A DNA stretch of 64,000 bases from Salinimonas marina (GCF_015644725.1 NZ_CP064795.1:3284501-3348500); one strand, 5' to 3'; shown: positions 1-8,801, counted from the stretch's first letter. A program made the numbers and translations. Notes: generated by a model not told the origin, from the letters alone.

Positions 1-39
1 TTATGTGAACAGGCTTATCTGCACGGCAACTAACCACTG

Positions 40-83
40 ACAATGGTGCCTGAAGGATGGGTCCCTGAATAATGGGTGCCTGA
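40..83. repeat. Imperfect 15-bp tandem repeat, three units
   Basis: Three consecutive units read ACAATGGTGCCTGA (40-53), AGGATGGGTCCCTGA (54-68) and ATAATGGGTGCCTGA (69-83); the first is one base short. They lie about 100 bp upstream of the PhzF-like gene in a stretch (1-181) with no convincing gene. Function is unknown; slippage or a regulatory repeat are both possible. Confidence 0.55.
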
Positions 84-181
84 TTACCGGCCCCTTCCCC
101 GGTAACCTTGTATGAGCCTGTTGCCGGGGTAGGCTACCAGCTGTATTGTCTTTTTGACCACCAAGGGACCTTTTTTCTGCT

Positions 182-1015
182 ATGGAATTAAAGCTCGATA
201 TTATTAATGCATTTACCGATACCCAGTTTAAAGGCAACCCGGCCGCGGTGGTCATCACCGATACCCCCTTAGCTGTCGGGTTAATGCAAAACATTGCCAG
301 TCAGAACAATCTTTCAGAAACCGCCTTTTTATGTCCTGCCACCGCGCAGCAGCCTGGATTACCGACAGCGGCCGACTATACCATTCGCTGGTTTTCGCCG
401 GTTTGCGAAATTGACTTTTGCGGGCATGCGTCGCTGGCATCAGCCTTTGTGGTGTTTTCCCGCGAGCCGCAGCGCACCAGGCTAAGTCTTTATGCAGACG
501 CCGTAGGCGTGTTTGAAATCACCCGCCCCGACCCGACTTCTGATCCAAAGCAGAAACAATTTGAAATGATGTTTCCCAACCGTATGCCACACCAGCTTGC
601 GACGGTTCCCGAGGCATTGGCAGCGGGGCTGTCACTGCCACCTTCAGAAGTGTGGCAAAACACCCAGGCTTATTTTGCGATCTATGAAGATGAACAACAG
701 ATTTATGCACTGACCCAGCAGCCAACGGTGATAGCACAATTAGCGCCGCTGGATGTGGTGGCAACCGCGCCGGGCACCGACTACGATTTTGTGTCCCGGT
801 ATTTTTGGCCGTCTAATGGTTCCGATGAAGATCCGGTAACGGGTTCTATTCACACCGGACTGGCACCGTTCTGGAGTCAACGTCTTAACCAAGCCTGCCT
901 GCATGCTTATCAGGCTTCAGCCCGCGGCGGTCAGCTGAATTGTCGGGTCACACCGCAAAAGGTATACATTCGCGGCGCGGCCGTGCACTATTTAACAGGC
1001 ACCATTTCGGTGTAG
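182..1015 (+). CDS. PhzF-family isomerase/epimerase-like protein
   Basis: 277-residue member of the PhzF phenazine-biosynthesis-like family, which shares the diaminopimelate epimerase fold. The N-terminal half carries the family motif NNLSETAFL with the likely catalytic Glu46 and the DFCGHASLA loop (Gly81, His82). The C-terminal half carries SNGSDEDPVTGSIHTGL, the second half-site. Length fits the family. No phenazine genes are nearby, so this is probably one of the many stand-alone PhzF homologues of unknown substrate and not phenazine synthesis. The ATG at 182 leads straight into the conserved start of the fold. The gene lies alone ahead of the NYN gene, separated by 52 bp. Confidence 0.85.
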   Translation: MELKLDIINAFTDTQFKGNPAAVVITDTPLAVGLMQNIASQNNLSETAFLCPATAQQPGLPTAADYTIRWFSPVCEIDFCGHASLASAFVVFSREPQRTRLSLYADAVGVFEITRPDPTSDPKQKQFEMMFPNRMPHQLATVPEALAAGLSLPPSEVWQNTQAYFAIYEDEQQIYALTQQPTVIAQLAPLDVVATAPGTDYDFVSRYFWPSNGSDEDPVTGSIHTGLAPFWSQRLNQACLHAYQASARGGQLNCRVTPQKVYIRGAAVHYLTGTISV

Positions 1016-1067
1016 GCGGTGGTAGAGTCATCGGCAATATGGCGGTTATAAAGGAAAGGATTAGTGA

Positions 1068-1541
1068 ATGCCCAAGGTCAGTGTGTTTGTGGATGTGCAG
1101 AATGTGTATTACACCACCCGAAGTAGTTTTGGCAAAAATTTTGACTACAATCGATTTTGGGCCAAGGTTAGCCAGCAGCACACCATTACCCAGGCTTTTG
1201 CTTACGCCATCAATAAAAATGACGAAAAGCAAAAGCAATTTCAGAATATTCTGCGTGCTATCGGCTTTGAGGTAAAACTAAAGCCTTTTATTCAGCGTGC
1301 CGACGGCTCCGCCAAAGGCGACTGGGACGTGGGTATAGCGGTCGATATGATGGAATGCGCCGCCTACAGTGAGGCCATGATTCTGGTTTCCGGCGACGGT
1401 GATTTTGATATTCTGGTGACCCGCATTCAGCAAAAATACGGTATTCCGGTTGAGGTTTATGGCACCCCGGCCCTGACCGCGGCCAGTTTGCAACAGGCCG
1501 CTACCCGCTTTATCCCCATTGATCACGAATTACTGCTGTAA
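1068..1541 (+). CDS. NYN-domain (LabA/DUF88-like) putative ribonuclease
   Basis: 157-residue single-domain protein of the NYN/PIN-like nuclease superfamily (LabA/DUF88 type). Acidic residues expected to bind metal are visible: Asp9 in FVDVQN, Asp85, Asp87 and Asp93 in GDWDVGIAVDMM, and Asp110, Asp112 and Asp114 in SGDGDFD. NYN domains are generally RNA-cleaving enzymes, but substrates for the short bacterial LabA-like proteins are mostly unknown, so the role here is open. It follows the PhzF-like gene on the same strand by 52 bp and may be co-transcribed. The following 190 bp to the next gene contain no feature I can support. Confidence 0.85.
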   Translation: MPKVSVFVDVQNVYYTTRSSFGKNFDYNRFWAKVSQQHTITQAFAYAINKNDEKQKQFQNILRAIGFEVKLKPFIQRADGSAKGDWDVGIAVDMMECAAYSEAMILVSGDGDFDILVTRIQQKYGIPVEVYGTPALTAASLQQAATRFIPIDHELLL

Positions 1542-1731
1542 CACGTCTGTGGCCGCCGGCCCGACGCAGGCATTAGTCATTCGCCCGACCGCGGCCAGCG
1601 CGGGTGACGGAGCCGGCGCTTAAGAAAAGGGTTGACGCCGTACCTCCACACTCTTAGTGCTTTTCGACTGCCAACGCTGTCGCTGCGGTGCTATTGCGAA
1701 CGCTCATTCTGGCACAGGCACACTGCTGAAT

Positions 1732-3009
1732 TTACCAGGCTAGTTTCCACCATAAGAACAGCGCCAGAAAGCCGAACAAATACACCAGACCCAGATAGCT
1801 AAACAGGGTCAGTAAGGGCCCGGACCTTACTTCCGGCGCCAGCGGGGCGCGTTTTACCAAACGATGATTAAGCCAGGCAAACATGGGGGTGGTGATAAAG
1901 GCCAGGGTCATGGCAAAACTCAGCATCGCCAGTAAGGCTGATTTGAAAAACAGCACAATAATAAAGCTCACCACCGCCACGATAAGCAAAATTATGGCGA
2001 AGAAACCATGCGAAGCCTCGGTTTTACCTTTGGCCAGCATCAGCGCCTCAGCCACTGCCCGGGAGTAACCATCATAGACCGTTAACGCCGAACCAAAGAT
2101 ACATAAAAAGGCAATCAGCGCGATAAGGGACTGGGACCATTCACCAATCGTACTTGCATACATACCCACCAACTGTTGCGCAAACCCGATGCTGCCAGTC
2201 GCCAATGCCTGAGGGCTACCATGTAAAACCAAGGCGCCTAACGACAAAAATACCAGCGCCAGAATGACAGTAGTAAAGTAGCCAAGATTAAAATCAAACA
2301 TGGCCGAACGTGGGGTGACATCGGCCTCTTTACACTGGCGCTTTAGCCACAGTGAAGTAATTGCGGATATTTCTATCGGTGCCGGCATCCAGCCCATGGT
2401 GACCACCAAAAAGCCGATGGCGGCCAGGGTCCAGGGCGACGGTGAGACATGGTCAGCCGGGGCGACCGGGCCATTGCTGAACGCCACCGCGGTGGCGGCA
2501 ACGGTGGCAATCACCAGTAAAATCATAATTACTTTTGCCACATTATCCAGCGCTTTAAAGTGCCCGGCGAGCAAAATAAACAAGATGGCCGCCAGCACGA
2601 TGGCGCACATAATCGGCAGCGGCACCGCCACGGGCAGAAAATAACTTAACAGGCTGGCTGAAAACATCAGCAGCGCCGCCGCATTGACCACCGCTGATAG
2701 ACTGTTCAGCCCCAGGGCCACCAGCAGGTATCCTTTGCCCATCTCCAGATAGCCGGTCTGCAGGGTTTTATGGGTGCTGATGGTATAACTCACTCCGGCC
2801 CGAAAAAACGGATACTTTAATAAGTTCACCATCAATACCAGCAAGGCCAGCTGCCAGCCAAATTTTGCCCCCGCCTGGGTCGAGGCAACCAGGTGGCTGC
2901 CACCAATGGAGGCGGTTGCCATCAATATACCCGGCCCCAACAAACGAATAAGACTGCCCAGTGTCGACTGCGCTTCGTTGACTGCTTTTTCCACTGCGAC
3001 TTCCTTCAC
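1732..3009 (-). CDS. Atypical Nramp-family membrane transporter
   Basis: 425-residue polytopic inner-membrane protein with about 11 hydrophobic segments and the overall Nramp sequence pattern. The canonical metal-binding residues are altered: the helix-1 motif DPGN is replaced by GGSH within GPGILMATASIGGSHL (residues 25-40), and the helix-6 MPHN motif reads MPAP (residues 208-211). Canonical Nramp proteins take up Mn2+ or Fe2+ using the Asp and Asn of DPGN, so classical MntH function is doubtful. It may belong to a divergent Nramp clade with another cation or another substrate. It is monocistronic on the minus strand, and its upstream region is shared with the SMR gene. Confidence 0.8.
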   Translation of the reverse strand: MKEVAVEKAVNEAQSTLGSLIRLLGPGILMATASIGGSHLVASTQAGAKFGWQLALLVLMVNLLKYPFFRAGVSYTISTHKTLQTGYLEMGKGYLLVALGLNSLSAVVNAAALLMFSASLLSYFLPVAVPLPIMCAIVLAAILFILLAGHFKALDNVAKVIMILLVIATVAATAVAFSNGPVAPADHVSPSPWTLAAIGFLVVTMGWMPAPIEISAITSLWLKRQCKEADVTPRSAMFDFNLGYFTTVILALVFLSLGALVLHGSPQALATGSIGFAQQLVGMYASTIGEWSQSLIALIAFLCIFGSALTVYDGYSRAVAEALMLAKGKTEASHGFFAIILLIVAVVSFIIVLFFKSALLAMLSFAMTLAFITTPMFAWLNHRLVKRAPLAPEVRSGPLLTLFSYLGLVYLFGFLALFLWWKLAW

Positions 3010-3342
3010 CGGTTTAATTAATATTTTGTAAGCTCTAGCATTGCACTTTCACCAGGCAGGTTCAATTGGGGTGTAAACAACTTGTTGCATAATTTCAAAA
3101 ATACTCGCTCGACCGCTTATTTATTCGCCAGTTTGATGGACTTGGGCTTTTGAAGAACAGCAAATACCGGCTTTGCCCTCACACCTTGTGGGGTTGCTGA
3201 GCAAAATTACTGAGCAAAGTTACTTAACAACGTTACTTAGCAATATAGTTCCGGCTACCTCAGCGTCTGGCTGAGCAATGCGCCATTGTCTGTGTGGGTG
3301 TTACAGTAGTGGCCTGGCATAATGACGAACCCGGAACACAAC
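3010..3342. other. Intergenic region between Nramp-like and SMR genes
   Basis: A 333-bp divergent intergenic stretch. It must hold the promoters of both the Nramp-like gene and the SMR gene, but I cannot assign -35/-10 boxes with confidence. Its one clear structure is a four-unit 13-bp tandem repeat at 3194-3245, annotated separately. Confidence 0.5.
3194..3245. repeat. 13-bp tandem repeat, four units
   Basis: Four adjacent 13-mers: TTGCTGAGCAAAA, TTACTGAGCAAAG, TTACTTAACAACG and TTACTTAGCAATA. All share the frame TTNCTNANCAANN. They lie about 100 bp upstream of the SMR start. They could be iterated binding sites or a slippage-prone minisatellite. Confidence 0.8.
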
Positions 3343-3672
3343 ATGAGCTATGTCTATTTAGCAATTGCAATCTGCGCTGAGGTGCTAGGCACCCTGGCAT
3401 TAAAAGCCTCACAAGGCTTTACCCAGAGCCTTGTCAGTACCGTATGTGTTATCAGTTATGCGGTGGCGTTTTATTATTTATCGTTGGTGATAAAAACCCT
3501 GCCGGTGGGCATTACCTATGCGATTTGGTCGGGTGCGGGGATTGTGCTGATTACCGCATTGGGGGCACTGTGGTACAAAGAGGTGCCGGATGCAGCGGCG
3601 CTCATAGGCATGGCGTTTATTCTGATGGGCGTGGTAATTATTAATCTGTTTTCCAACACCGCGATGCACTGA
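3343..3672 (+). CDS. SMR-family small multidrug/guanidinium exporter
   Basis: 109-residue four-helix small multidrug resistance protein of the inner membrane, normally an antiparallel dimer that exchanges protons for cationic substrates. The essential membrane glutamate is present at about residue 13 (AICAEVLGT), equivalent to Glu14 of EmrE, and TYAIWSGAG holds the conserved tryptophan. I chose the ATG at 3343 because the family begins a few residues before the first helix; the in-frame ATG at 3322 would add seven polar residues. Whether it exports quaternary ammonium compounds or guanidinium cannot be told from sequence. It stands alone. Confidence 0.85.
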   Translation: MSYVYLAIAICAEVLGTLALKASQGFTQSLVSTVCVISYAVAFYYLSLVIKTLPVGITYAIWSGAGIVLITALGALWYKEVPDAAALIGMAFILMGVVIINLFSNTAMH

Positions 3673-3973
3673 CAGAAAGTAACCGCGAGGGTACAGCCTG
3701 CCCCACCCCCAGGTGTTTAGGCCTCATCAATACGGGTTATTGGCATTGCCAGGCTTTTGGCGTATGGTGGATTTTTGGTCGTGAATTAAACAATCCTGAA
3801 ATTGCTGCTATCACTTTGACCCCTATTGTTATGAATGCTGTATCAAATCAGAACAGGTTGGTCATGACGAAGGCGGAGTGATGGGAGCAGTGTGACGGGA
3901 GCATACCGAAGCGACCCTAACCGTGGTGGTAACGCAGAGACTAACTGCCCACCGCTTTGAAAGGCCAGGCACC
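3673..3973. other. Intergenic region without recognised gene
   Basis: About 300 bp between the SMR gene and the VOC gene. I see no stable hairpin with a T-tract, no RNA gene and no credible ORF. An in-frame ATG at 3923 would extend the VOC protein by 17 residues with no family support, so this segment is treated as untranslated. Confidence 0.4.
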
Positions 3974-4351
3974 ATGCAAAAAGTTACCGGAATTGGCGGA
4001 CTTTTTTTCCGCGCAAAAACTCCGTCGGAATTAGCTAAATGGTACGAAACTCATTTAGGTGTGAGTCAGGTACCCACCACTTACGAAGAACCCGGCTGGC
4101 AGCAGCGCGCCGGCACCACGGTATTTGCTCCTTTTGAGCAAGCCACCGACTATTTTGGCGACCCAGACAAGGTGTGGATGGTCAACTTCAGGGTGGAAGA
4201 TCTTAACGCCATGGTGCAACAGCTTCGTAATGCCGGTATTGAAGTGGATGTGGATGAAGAAACTTATCCAAATGGTCGTTTTGCCCGCCTGTACGATCCC
4301 GAAGGAAACCCTGTCGAACTCTGGGAGCCGGCCACGCCCCAGGGTACGTAA
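3974..4351 (+). CDS. VOC-superfamily (glyoxalase/bleomycin-resistance fold) protein
   Basis: 125-residue protein of the vicinal oxygen chelate superfamily. It opens with KVTGIGGLFFRAKTPSELAKWY and ends with ARLYDPEGNPVELWEP, the typical last strand with a glutamate metal ligand. Such proteins are usually dimers that bind a divalent metal. Functions range from lactoylglutathione lyase to dioxygenases and antibiotic binding, so no specific activity is assigned. The ATG at 3974 puts the first beta strand right at the N terminus. The stop codon is 16 bp before the next gene, whose ribosome site AAAGGAG lies in the gap, so the two are probably co-transcribed. Confidence 0.8.
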   Translation: MQKVTGIGGLFFRAKTPSELAKWYETHLGVSQVPTTYEEPGWQQRAGTTVFAPFEQATDYFGDPDKVWMVNFRVEDLNAMVQQLRNAGIEVDVDEETYPNGRFARLYDPEGNPVELWEPATPQGT

Positions 4352-4367
4352 CCACAAAAGGAGATGT

Positions 4368-4955
4368 ATGAACCACCCTCTTGCCTGCGAATGCAAAAGC
4401 CTGCAAGGCTATGTTAAGCCGGGCGGCACCTGCAATCGGTTGCTGTGCTATTGTAAAGATTGTCAGGCCTTTGCCTATTATCTTCAGGCCAGCGATCGTG
4501 TGTTAAATGTGCAGGGCGGTACGCATTTAGTGCAACTTTCGCCACGCCGCGTTGTATTCACCGAAGGACAGCACCAGCTAGCCGCCGTGCGGTTATCACC
4601 CAATGGTTTATTGCGGTGGTATAGTCGCTGTTGTAACACGCCGGTGGGAAATACCCTGGCCACGCCCTCTATCGCTTTTATCGGGCTTATCGACAACATC
4701 TTAACCCCCGCCGCGATCCCTACCGACTTTCCTGGCAAAATGGCGGTGGTGCATACTGACTCTGCCCAGGGATCGCCAAAGCCCAAACCCAAAGGCTTGC
4801 CAGGCACAGTGTGGCGTATGGCCACTATGGTTGCCAAGGCGCGGCTGGCAGGCACCCATAAAGACAATCCTTTATTCAACAAGGCGGGTGAGCCTATCGT
4901 CACACCGACGGTGTTAGACAAGGCTGAGCGAGCGGCGCTACCGCCCTACCGCTGA
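4368..4955 (+). CDS. DUF6151 (GFA-like) zinc-site protein
   Basis: 195-residue protein resembling the glutathione-dependent formaldehyde-activating (GFA) group, in the form known as DUF6151. Cysteine pairs typical of its zinc sites are visible near the N terminus: CECKSLQG, CYCKDCQAF, and later RCCNTPVGN. The ATG at 4368 is preceded by a good ribosome site (AAAGGAGATGT) and begins just before the first cysteine motif. An open frame upstream to 4125 overlaps the VOC gene and is a shadow. No enzyme activity is established for DUF6151. Co-transcription with the VOC gene is likely from the 16-bp spacing. Confidence 0.75.
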   Translation: MNHPLACECKSLQGYVKPGGTCNRLLCYCKDCQAFAYYLQASDRVLNVQGGTHLVQLSPRRVVFTEGQHQLAAVRLSPNGLLRWYSRCCNTPVGNTLATPSIAFIGLIDNILTPAAIPTDFPGKMAVVHTDSAQGSPKPKPKGLPGTVWRMATMVAKARLAGTHKDNPLFNKAGEPIVTPTVLDKAERAALPPYR

Positions 4956-5117
4956 GCATAGGCTCGCCCGTCACGAATAAAGACACACCAGATCGCAGTG
5001 GCGAATTGATTCGTGCTACAGGCCTGTGTAAAACTATCTGCATCTATTACGACCTAATTCCCGGCTTGGCGGTTTATCCCTGCAAGTTCTGGTAACACAT
5101 TGTTGGCAACTACAAAA

Positions 5118-5906
5118 ATGAAAAGACGCCCCTTATCCTGCTTTTTAATTGTACGTAACGAAGCTGATCGAATTGAAGCCTGTTTAGAAGGGTTAGCCGG
5201 ATGGGTCGACCAACTCATCATCCTGGATTCTGGCAGTACCGACGAGACCGCCCAGCTGTGCCGCAAGTATACCGATGAGGTCTATATTACCGACTGGCCG
5301 GGCTATGGCCCGCAACGAAACCGGGCTCTGGCGAAGTGCCACCACGAGTGGGTATTGAACCTGGATGCGGATGAAAACATGACCCCGTCACTGCGACAGG
5401 AAATCGATCAGGTACTCAGTGAGCCAGATTTGGAAGCCAATATTTTACGCCTGCCCTGGCAAACCTATTTGTTCGGCAAGCCTTTAAATCACGGGCGCTA
5501 TTCCACCCCCCAGGGCAAACTGTTTCTGAATAAAAACGGTGCCCAGTTTAAAAATTCTCAGGTGCATGAAGTATTACAGATTGCGGATCCCAAAGTGCGC
5601 ACCCTCACCCAGCCCCTGAAACATTTTAGCTGGCGCACCTACCAGCATTTACAGGAAAAACACCTCAAATACGCTTGTATACTGGCCGCCGAGAAACATG
5701 CAAAAGGTAAAACCGGCTCACTTAGCTATGCTTCGTTACGGTTTATGACCGATTTTTTGCAGCAATATATTCTGCGAGGCGGCTTTTTAGATGGCAAGGC
5801 CGGCTTTTTTATGGCGCTGGTGCTGGGCCAGTATGCCTTTCATAAATATGCTGCTCTGGCAGCACTGCAGATGCAGACTGACACCGAACAAGGGTTGTCG
5901 AAATGA
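5118..5906 (+). CDS. Family 2 glycosyltransferase, LPS-core type
   Basis: 262-residue GT-A glycosyltransferase of family 2, similar in pattern to lipopolysaccharide core transferases such as WaaE/KdtX. The nucleotide-sugar site is visible as LDSGSTDETAQ, and the metal-binding acidic motif as NLDADENMTP. There is no signal peptide or clear membrane span, so it should act on the cytoplasmic face of the inner membrane. I prefer the ATG at 5118 (MKRRPLSCFLIVRNEADR), which starts just before the first strand; a TTG at 5100 is possible. Its stop codon overlaps the start of a second transferase by four bases (ATGA), so the pair is translationally coupled. Confidence 0.85.
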   Translation: MKRRPLSCFLIVRNEADRIEACLEGLAGWVDQLIILDSGSTDETAQLCRKYTDEVYITDWPGYGPQRNRALAKCHHEWVLNLDADENMTPSLRQEIDQVLSEPDLEANILRLPWQTYLFGKPLNHGRYSTPQGKLFLNKNGAQFKNSQVHEVLQIADPKVRTLTQPLKHFSWRTYQHLQEKHLKYACILAAEKHAKGKTGSLSYASLRFMTDFLQQYILRGGFLDGKAGFFMALVLGQYAFHKYAALAALQMQTDTEQGLSK

Positions 5907-6667
5907 ACACCCCGATAAGTGTTTTTCTGGTGACCTGCAATGAGGAGCAGGCGCTGGCCGAGGTATTGTCTTCGGTGGCTATGTTTGACGAAATTGTGGT
6001 GGTGGACTCTGGTTCCACTGATGCCACGGTGGACATTGCTAAAGCCCATGGGGCTCGTGTTGTGCATCAGGAGTGGCTGGGATTTGCCAAGCAAAAGCAG
6101 TTTGCCATGCAGGCCTGTCAAAATGAATGGTGCTTTAACCTGGATGGGGATGAGGTAGTCCCTGAACATGTAGCCCGCGCTATTCAGCAGCAGGTCAACA
6201 GCGGCGAGGCCGCCGGTCTGCGCGTATTTTTTGAAGATTTGTTTTTAGGCGCGCCCATGCATCCGGCGGCGCACAAACGCTCTATTGTCCGGGTTTTTCA
6301 AAAATCAAAAACACACTACCCGATGGAGCGACTGGTACATGAAAATGTCCGTATCGAGGGCAAGGTGGCACGGGTGCCGGGCTGTATTATTCATTATGGC
6401 TACAATGATTTGGCCACTTACATGACCAAACAGAATCGCTACTCCTCATTAGGTGCCAAGGAAAAATTCGCCCGCGGCAAAGCCTGGTCACCGGTGAAAC
6501 TGGTCCTGGTATTGCCGCTGATGTTCATCAAAGAATATTTTTTGCGCAAACATTTCTTATCCGGCTTTAGGGGTCTGATACATGCCAGCATTGATGCCAT
6601 GTATGCGTTTTTAAAAGAAGCAAAATTGTACGAACTGCATCGGCAGCACAAAACCCAGTCAAAATAA
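5903..6667 (+). CDS. Family 2 glycosyltransferase, paralogue of the preceding gene
   Basis: 254-residue GT-A family 2 transferase. It starts ISVFLVTCNEEQALAEVL, with VVDSGSTDATVD for nucleotide-sugar binding and FNLDGDEVVP as the acidic metal site. A hydrophobic stretch near residues 195-212 (VKLVLVLPLMFIKEYFL) may be a membrane anchor. It overlaps the first transferase by four bases, and the two share the same architecture, suggesting an old duplication with each adding one sugar to the same glycolipid, probably LPS core. The acceptor cannot be read from sequence. The next gene is 139 bp downstream and unrelated. Confidence 0.85.
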   Translation: MNTPISVFLVTCNEEQALAEVLSSVAMFDEIVVVDSGSTDATVDIAKAHGARVVHQEWLGFAKQKQFAMQACQNEWCFNLDGDEVVPEHVARAIQQQVNSGEAAGLRVFFEDLFLGAPMHPAAHKRSIVRVFQKSKTHYPMERLVHENVRIEGKVARVPGCIIHYGYNDLATYMTKQNRYSSLGAKEKFARGKAWSPVKLVLVLPLMFIKEYFLRKHFLSGFRGLIHASIDAMYAFLKEAKLYELHRQHKTQSK

Positions 6668-6806
6668 TCATTATTTCAGTCTAAAGTTTAGTTTCTTTTT
6701 TAATCTGGCTGCTCTAGGTTTAGCATAAGCACAACAGTCAGGAGACGGCTCAAACTGTTCTTGCCGGGAGAACCTCTGGCCTGCATGCAGAACTACGAGT
6801 CTTGCT

Positions 6807-7271
6807 ATGGATAGCATTAAAAAAGTACAGTTATTGTCCGGATCCAGATGGTGGCCACTGACTATGACGGTCCTGGCCGCTACCGGGACGTGTCTCTGGT
6901 ATGTCGATGCCCCGGCCTGGTGGTGGCTGTTCCCCGGCGGGCCGGGTGTATTGGTTGTTCTCGGCTGGGCGCTGTCCTGCCGACAGCAGCAACAGCAACC
7001 TGAGGCGCTTGGTAGCCCATGGCTGCGACTACGTTTTCACGGCGACAAACTGTGGATTGATAAAAACAGTTATCCTAAAGCCAGTATCGACATGGTGGTG
7101 ATGGGCAAACATCATGGCCGGGCCTGGTTACAGATTTTATTTCACGATAACACTACGGAGGTAGCTCAGTTCAGTTTTGCAGAGCTATACTTTCCGGCGG
7201 TTGAAGCATTTTTGCGCCTGCGATTACCGATGGCCACCATCAATGTGATTTCCGAGCCTCCGGCACGTTAA
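6807..7271 (+). CDS. Small membrane protein of unknown function
   Basis: 154 residues, not recognised. Two hydrophobic segments at about residues 14-32 and 37-56 are rich in tryptophan, followed by a poly-Gln stretch (residues 60-64) and a soluble C-terminal domain of about 85 residues ending near PATINVISEPPAR-like sequence (exactly MATINVISEPPAR). The pattern of two N-terminal membrane segments and a beta-rich tail recalls small bacterial PH-like or YcxB-like membrane proteins, but I cannot place it. It starts with ATG at 6807 and stands alone. Confidence is for it being a real gene, not for any function. Confidence 0.6.
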   Translation: MDSIKKVQLLSGSRWWPLTMTVLAATGTCLWYVDAPAWWWLFPGGPGVLVVLGWALSCRQQQQQPEALGSPWLRLRFHGDKLWIDKNSYPKASIDMVVMGKHHGRAWLQILFHDNTTEVAQFSFAELYFPAVEAFLRLRLPMATINVISEPPAR

Positions 7272-7513
7272 CACCACGGGGCCGGAGCATTTCAAAAATG
7301 TAACCTGGTCAGGTATTGCTACAATTTTCAATTAATAACAATAACTTAAAGCCAGGTATAAACAAATGTTGTCAGATGCAGGCTGCTATTGACTAGCAGC
7401 AGTGGCCACTCTGCTTGTAGGTCGGTGACATACATGCAATGGTGTACAGGATTTGTACAGCGACAGCTTACTGTCGTGCACAATGCGGTTTTGAAGTAAA
7501 AAGAGGGCAGACT

Positions 7514-7861
7514 ATGTCTTTTTATCTTAGCATCAGTGCCAGCCTGTTCGGCCTTTATGTCATCATTAATCTGTGGGCCATGCATTCACGCCGGCTAAAC
7601 CGGCCGGCTTATGTATTAACCGAATTTGACAGCATTGTCGGCGTTCGTCATAACAGCTTGTCGCGGCTGTCTGCCGGTTTTACTACCTTTGTTGTGAAGC
7701 ACCATATTCGTCGGATTCAGGTTACCCGGGAATGTCTTACCCTGTTCACTGACACTGATGAATGTGTCGAAATCTGGCTTTGTGAAGAATATCTCACCTC
7801 CAATGCGACCCATGCGAAAGGTCTGTTTCCTGAAGCAGAATTTGTGCGGCTGCCAGCATAG
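7514..7861 (+). CDS. Small single-span membrane protein, unknown function
   Basis: 115 residues, not recognised. One hydrophobic segment at about residues 3-22 (YLSISASLFGLYVIINLWAM) is followed by a soluble domain. The ATG at 7514 has a purine-rich ribosome site (AAGAGGG) just upstream, so the longer open frame from 7439 is rejected. It resembles the neighbouring gene only in having a short membrane anchor followed by a small soluble part. Gene spacing of about 240 bp on its left argues for a separate transcript. No function is offered. Confidence 0.55.
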   Translation: MSFYLSISASLFGLYVIINLWAMHSRRLNRPAYVLTEFDSIVGVRHNSLSRLSAGFTTFVVKHHIRRIQVTRECLTLFTDTDECVEIWLCEEYLTSNATHAKGLFPEAEFVRLPA

Positions 7862-8075
7862 GCAGGCAGCCCTATGGTTTGGCCCCCAGTTTAATAGCTA
7901 GCTTTCACACCCCTCACACAAGCTGTTTACGTTTTTGCTAAAAGTCGTAAAGTCTGGCTACCGAAGCCGCCGATCGTCCTCCACTTTACCTCGCCTGACT
8001 GACTATTTTCTCAACACAGGCTGCGTATAATTGGCCCGTCTTTTGAACCGCGTTCATTTACAGGTTTTTTTAATT

Positions 8076-8768
8076 ATGCAAAAAGCAAAACACAGTTTTG
8101 TCGAAGATCTCTTTGCGCTGATGTGTGCCGGCTTGTTTGTCACGTTCGGAGTACACCTGTTTCAGTCGCAGGATTTAATGGTGGGCGGAGCGGCCGGTCT
8201 GGCGCTGTTAGGCACCCATGCGTTGCCGATGGATTTTAGTGTATTGTTTTTTTTGGTTAACCTGCCTTTTTATGCCCTGGCCTGGACCCAAATCAGCAAA
8301 CGCTTCACCATCAATACCTTTATCTCAGTGACCACCGTTTCAGTATTGTCGGATCAGTTACCCCGATTTGTGGATATTTCACACGCAAACCCTATTTTTA
8401 CGGCTGTATTTGGCGGCCTGTTGATTGGCACGGGGATGCTTATCATGTTCCGCCATAGCTCCAGTCTGGGCGGCGTAGGAATTTTAGGATTTTACCTGCA
8501 AGCCCGCTTCGGGGTGCGCGCCGGCATGTTTCAGCTCACCGTCGATACCCTGATATTAGTGAGTGCGCTGGCCTTTATTGCCTGGCCCCTGGTACTGATT
8601 TCTATTCTGGCAGCATTTTGTCTGAATTTGGTATTATCTTTGAATCATCGTCCCGAACGCTACGCGCCGGCAGAGCGCAATAAGCCGGTTAAATCACCAA
8701 CCAGTAGCGATTCAGTAACGGCATCGAGCGCTGAAATGACAGCCGGTATGCAGCCTCAGAACAGTTAA
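8076..8768 (+). CDS. YitT-family integral membrane protein
   Basis: 230-residue inner-membrane protein with five to six hydrophobic segments. It shows the YitT-family pattern at MVGGAAGLALLG and GVRAGMFQLTVDTLILV. The C-terminal 30 residues are polar and Ser/Thr-rich and look like a cytoplasmic tail; the DUF2179 domain found in longer family members is absent. Start at the ATG 8076; the open frame from 8031 adds 15 residues without support. Some YitT relatives have been linked to transport, but no substrate is established for this type. It ends 33 bp before a strong intrinsic terminator. Confidence 0.75.
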   Translation: MQKAKHSFVEDLFALMCAGLFVTFGVHLFQSQDLMVGGAAGLALLGTHALPMDFSVLFFLVNLPFYALAWTQISKRFTINTFISVTTVSVLSDQLPRFVDISHANPIFTAVFGGLLIGTGMLIMFRHSSSLGGVGILGFYLQARFGVRAGMFQLTVDTLILVSALAFIAWPLVLISILAAFCLNLVLSLNHRPERYAPAERNKPVKSPTSSDSVTASSAEMTAGMQPQNS

Positions 8769-8801
8769 TCGCCGGGCTGTATGTCAATTATCTGCACCCA
8801 T

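Noticed and set aside
3923..3973. A 17-residue N-terminal extension of the VOC protein
   Set aside because: It has no family support, and the ATG at 3974 starts directly at the first conserved strand.
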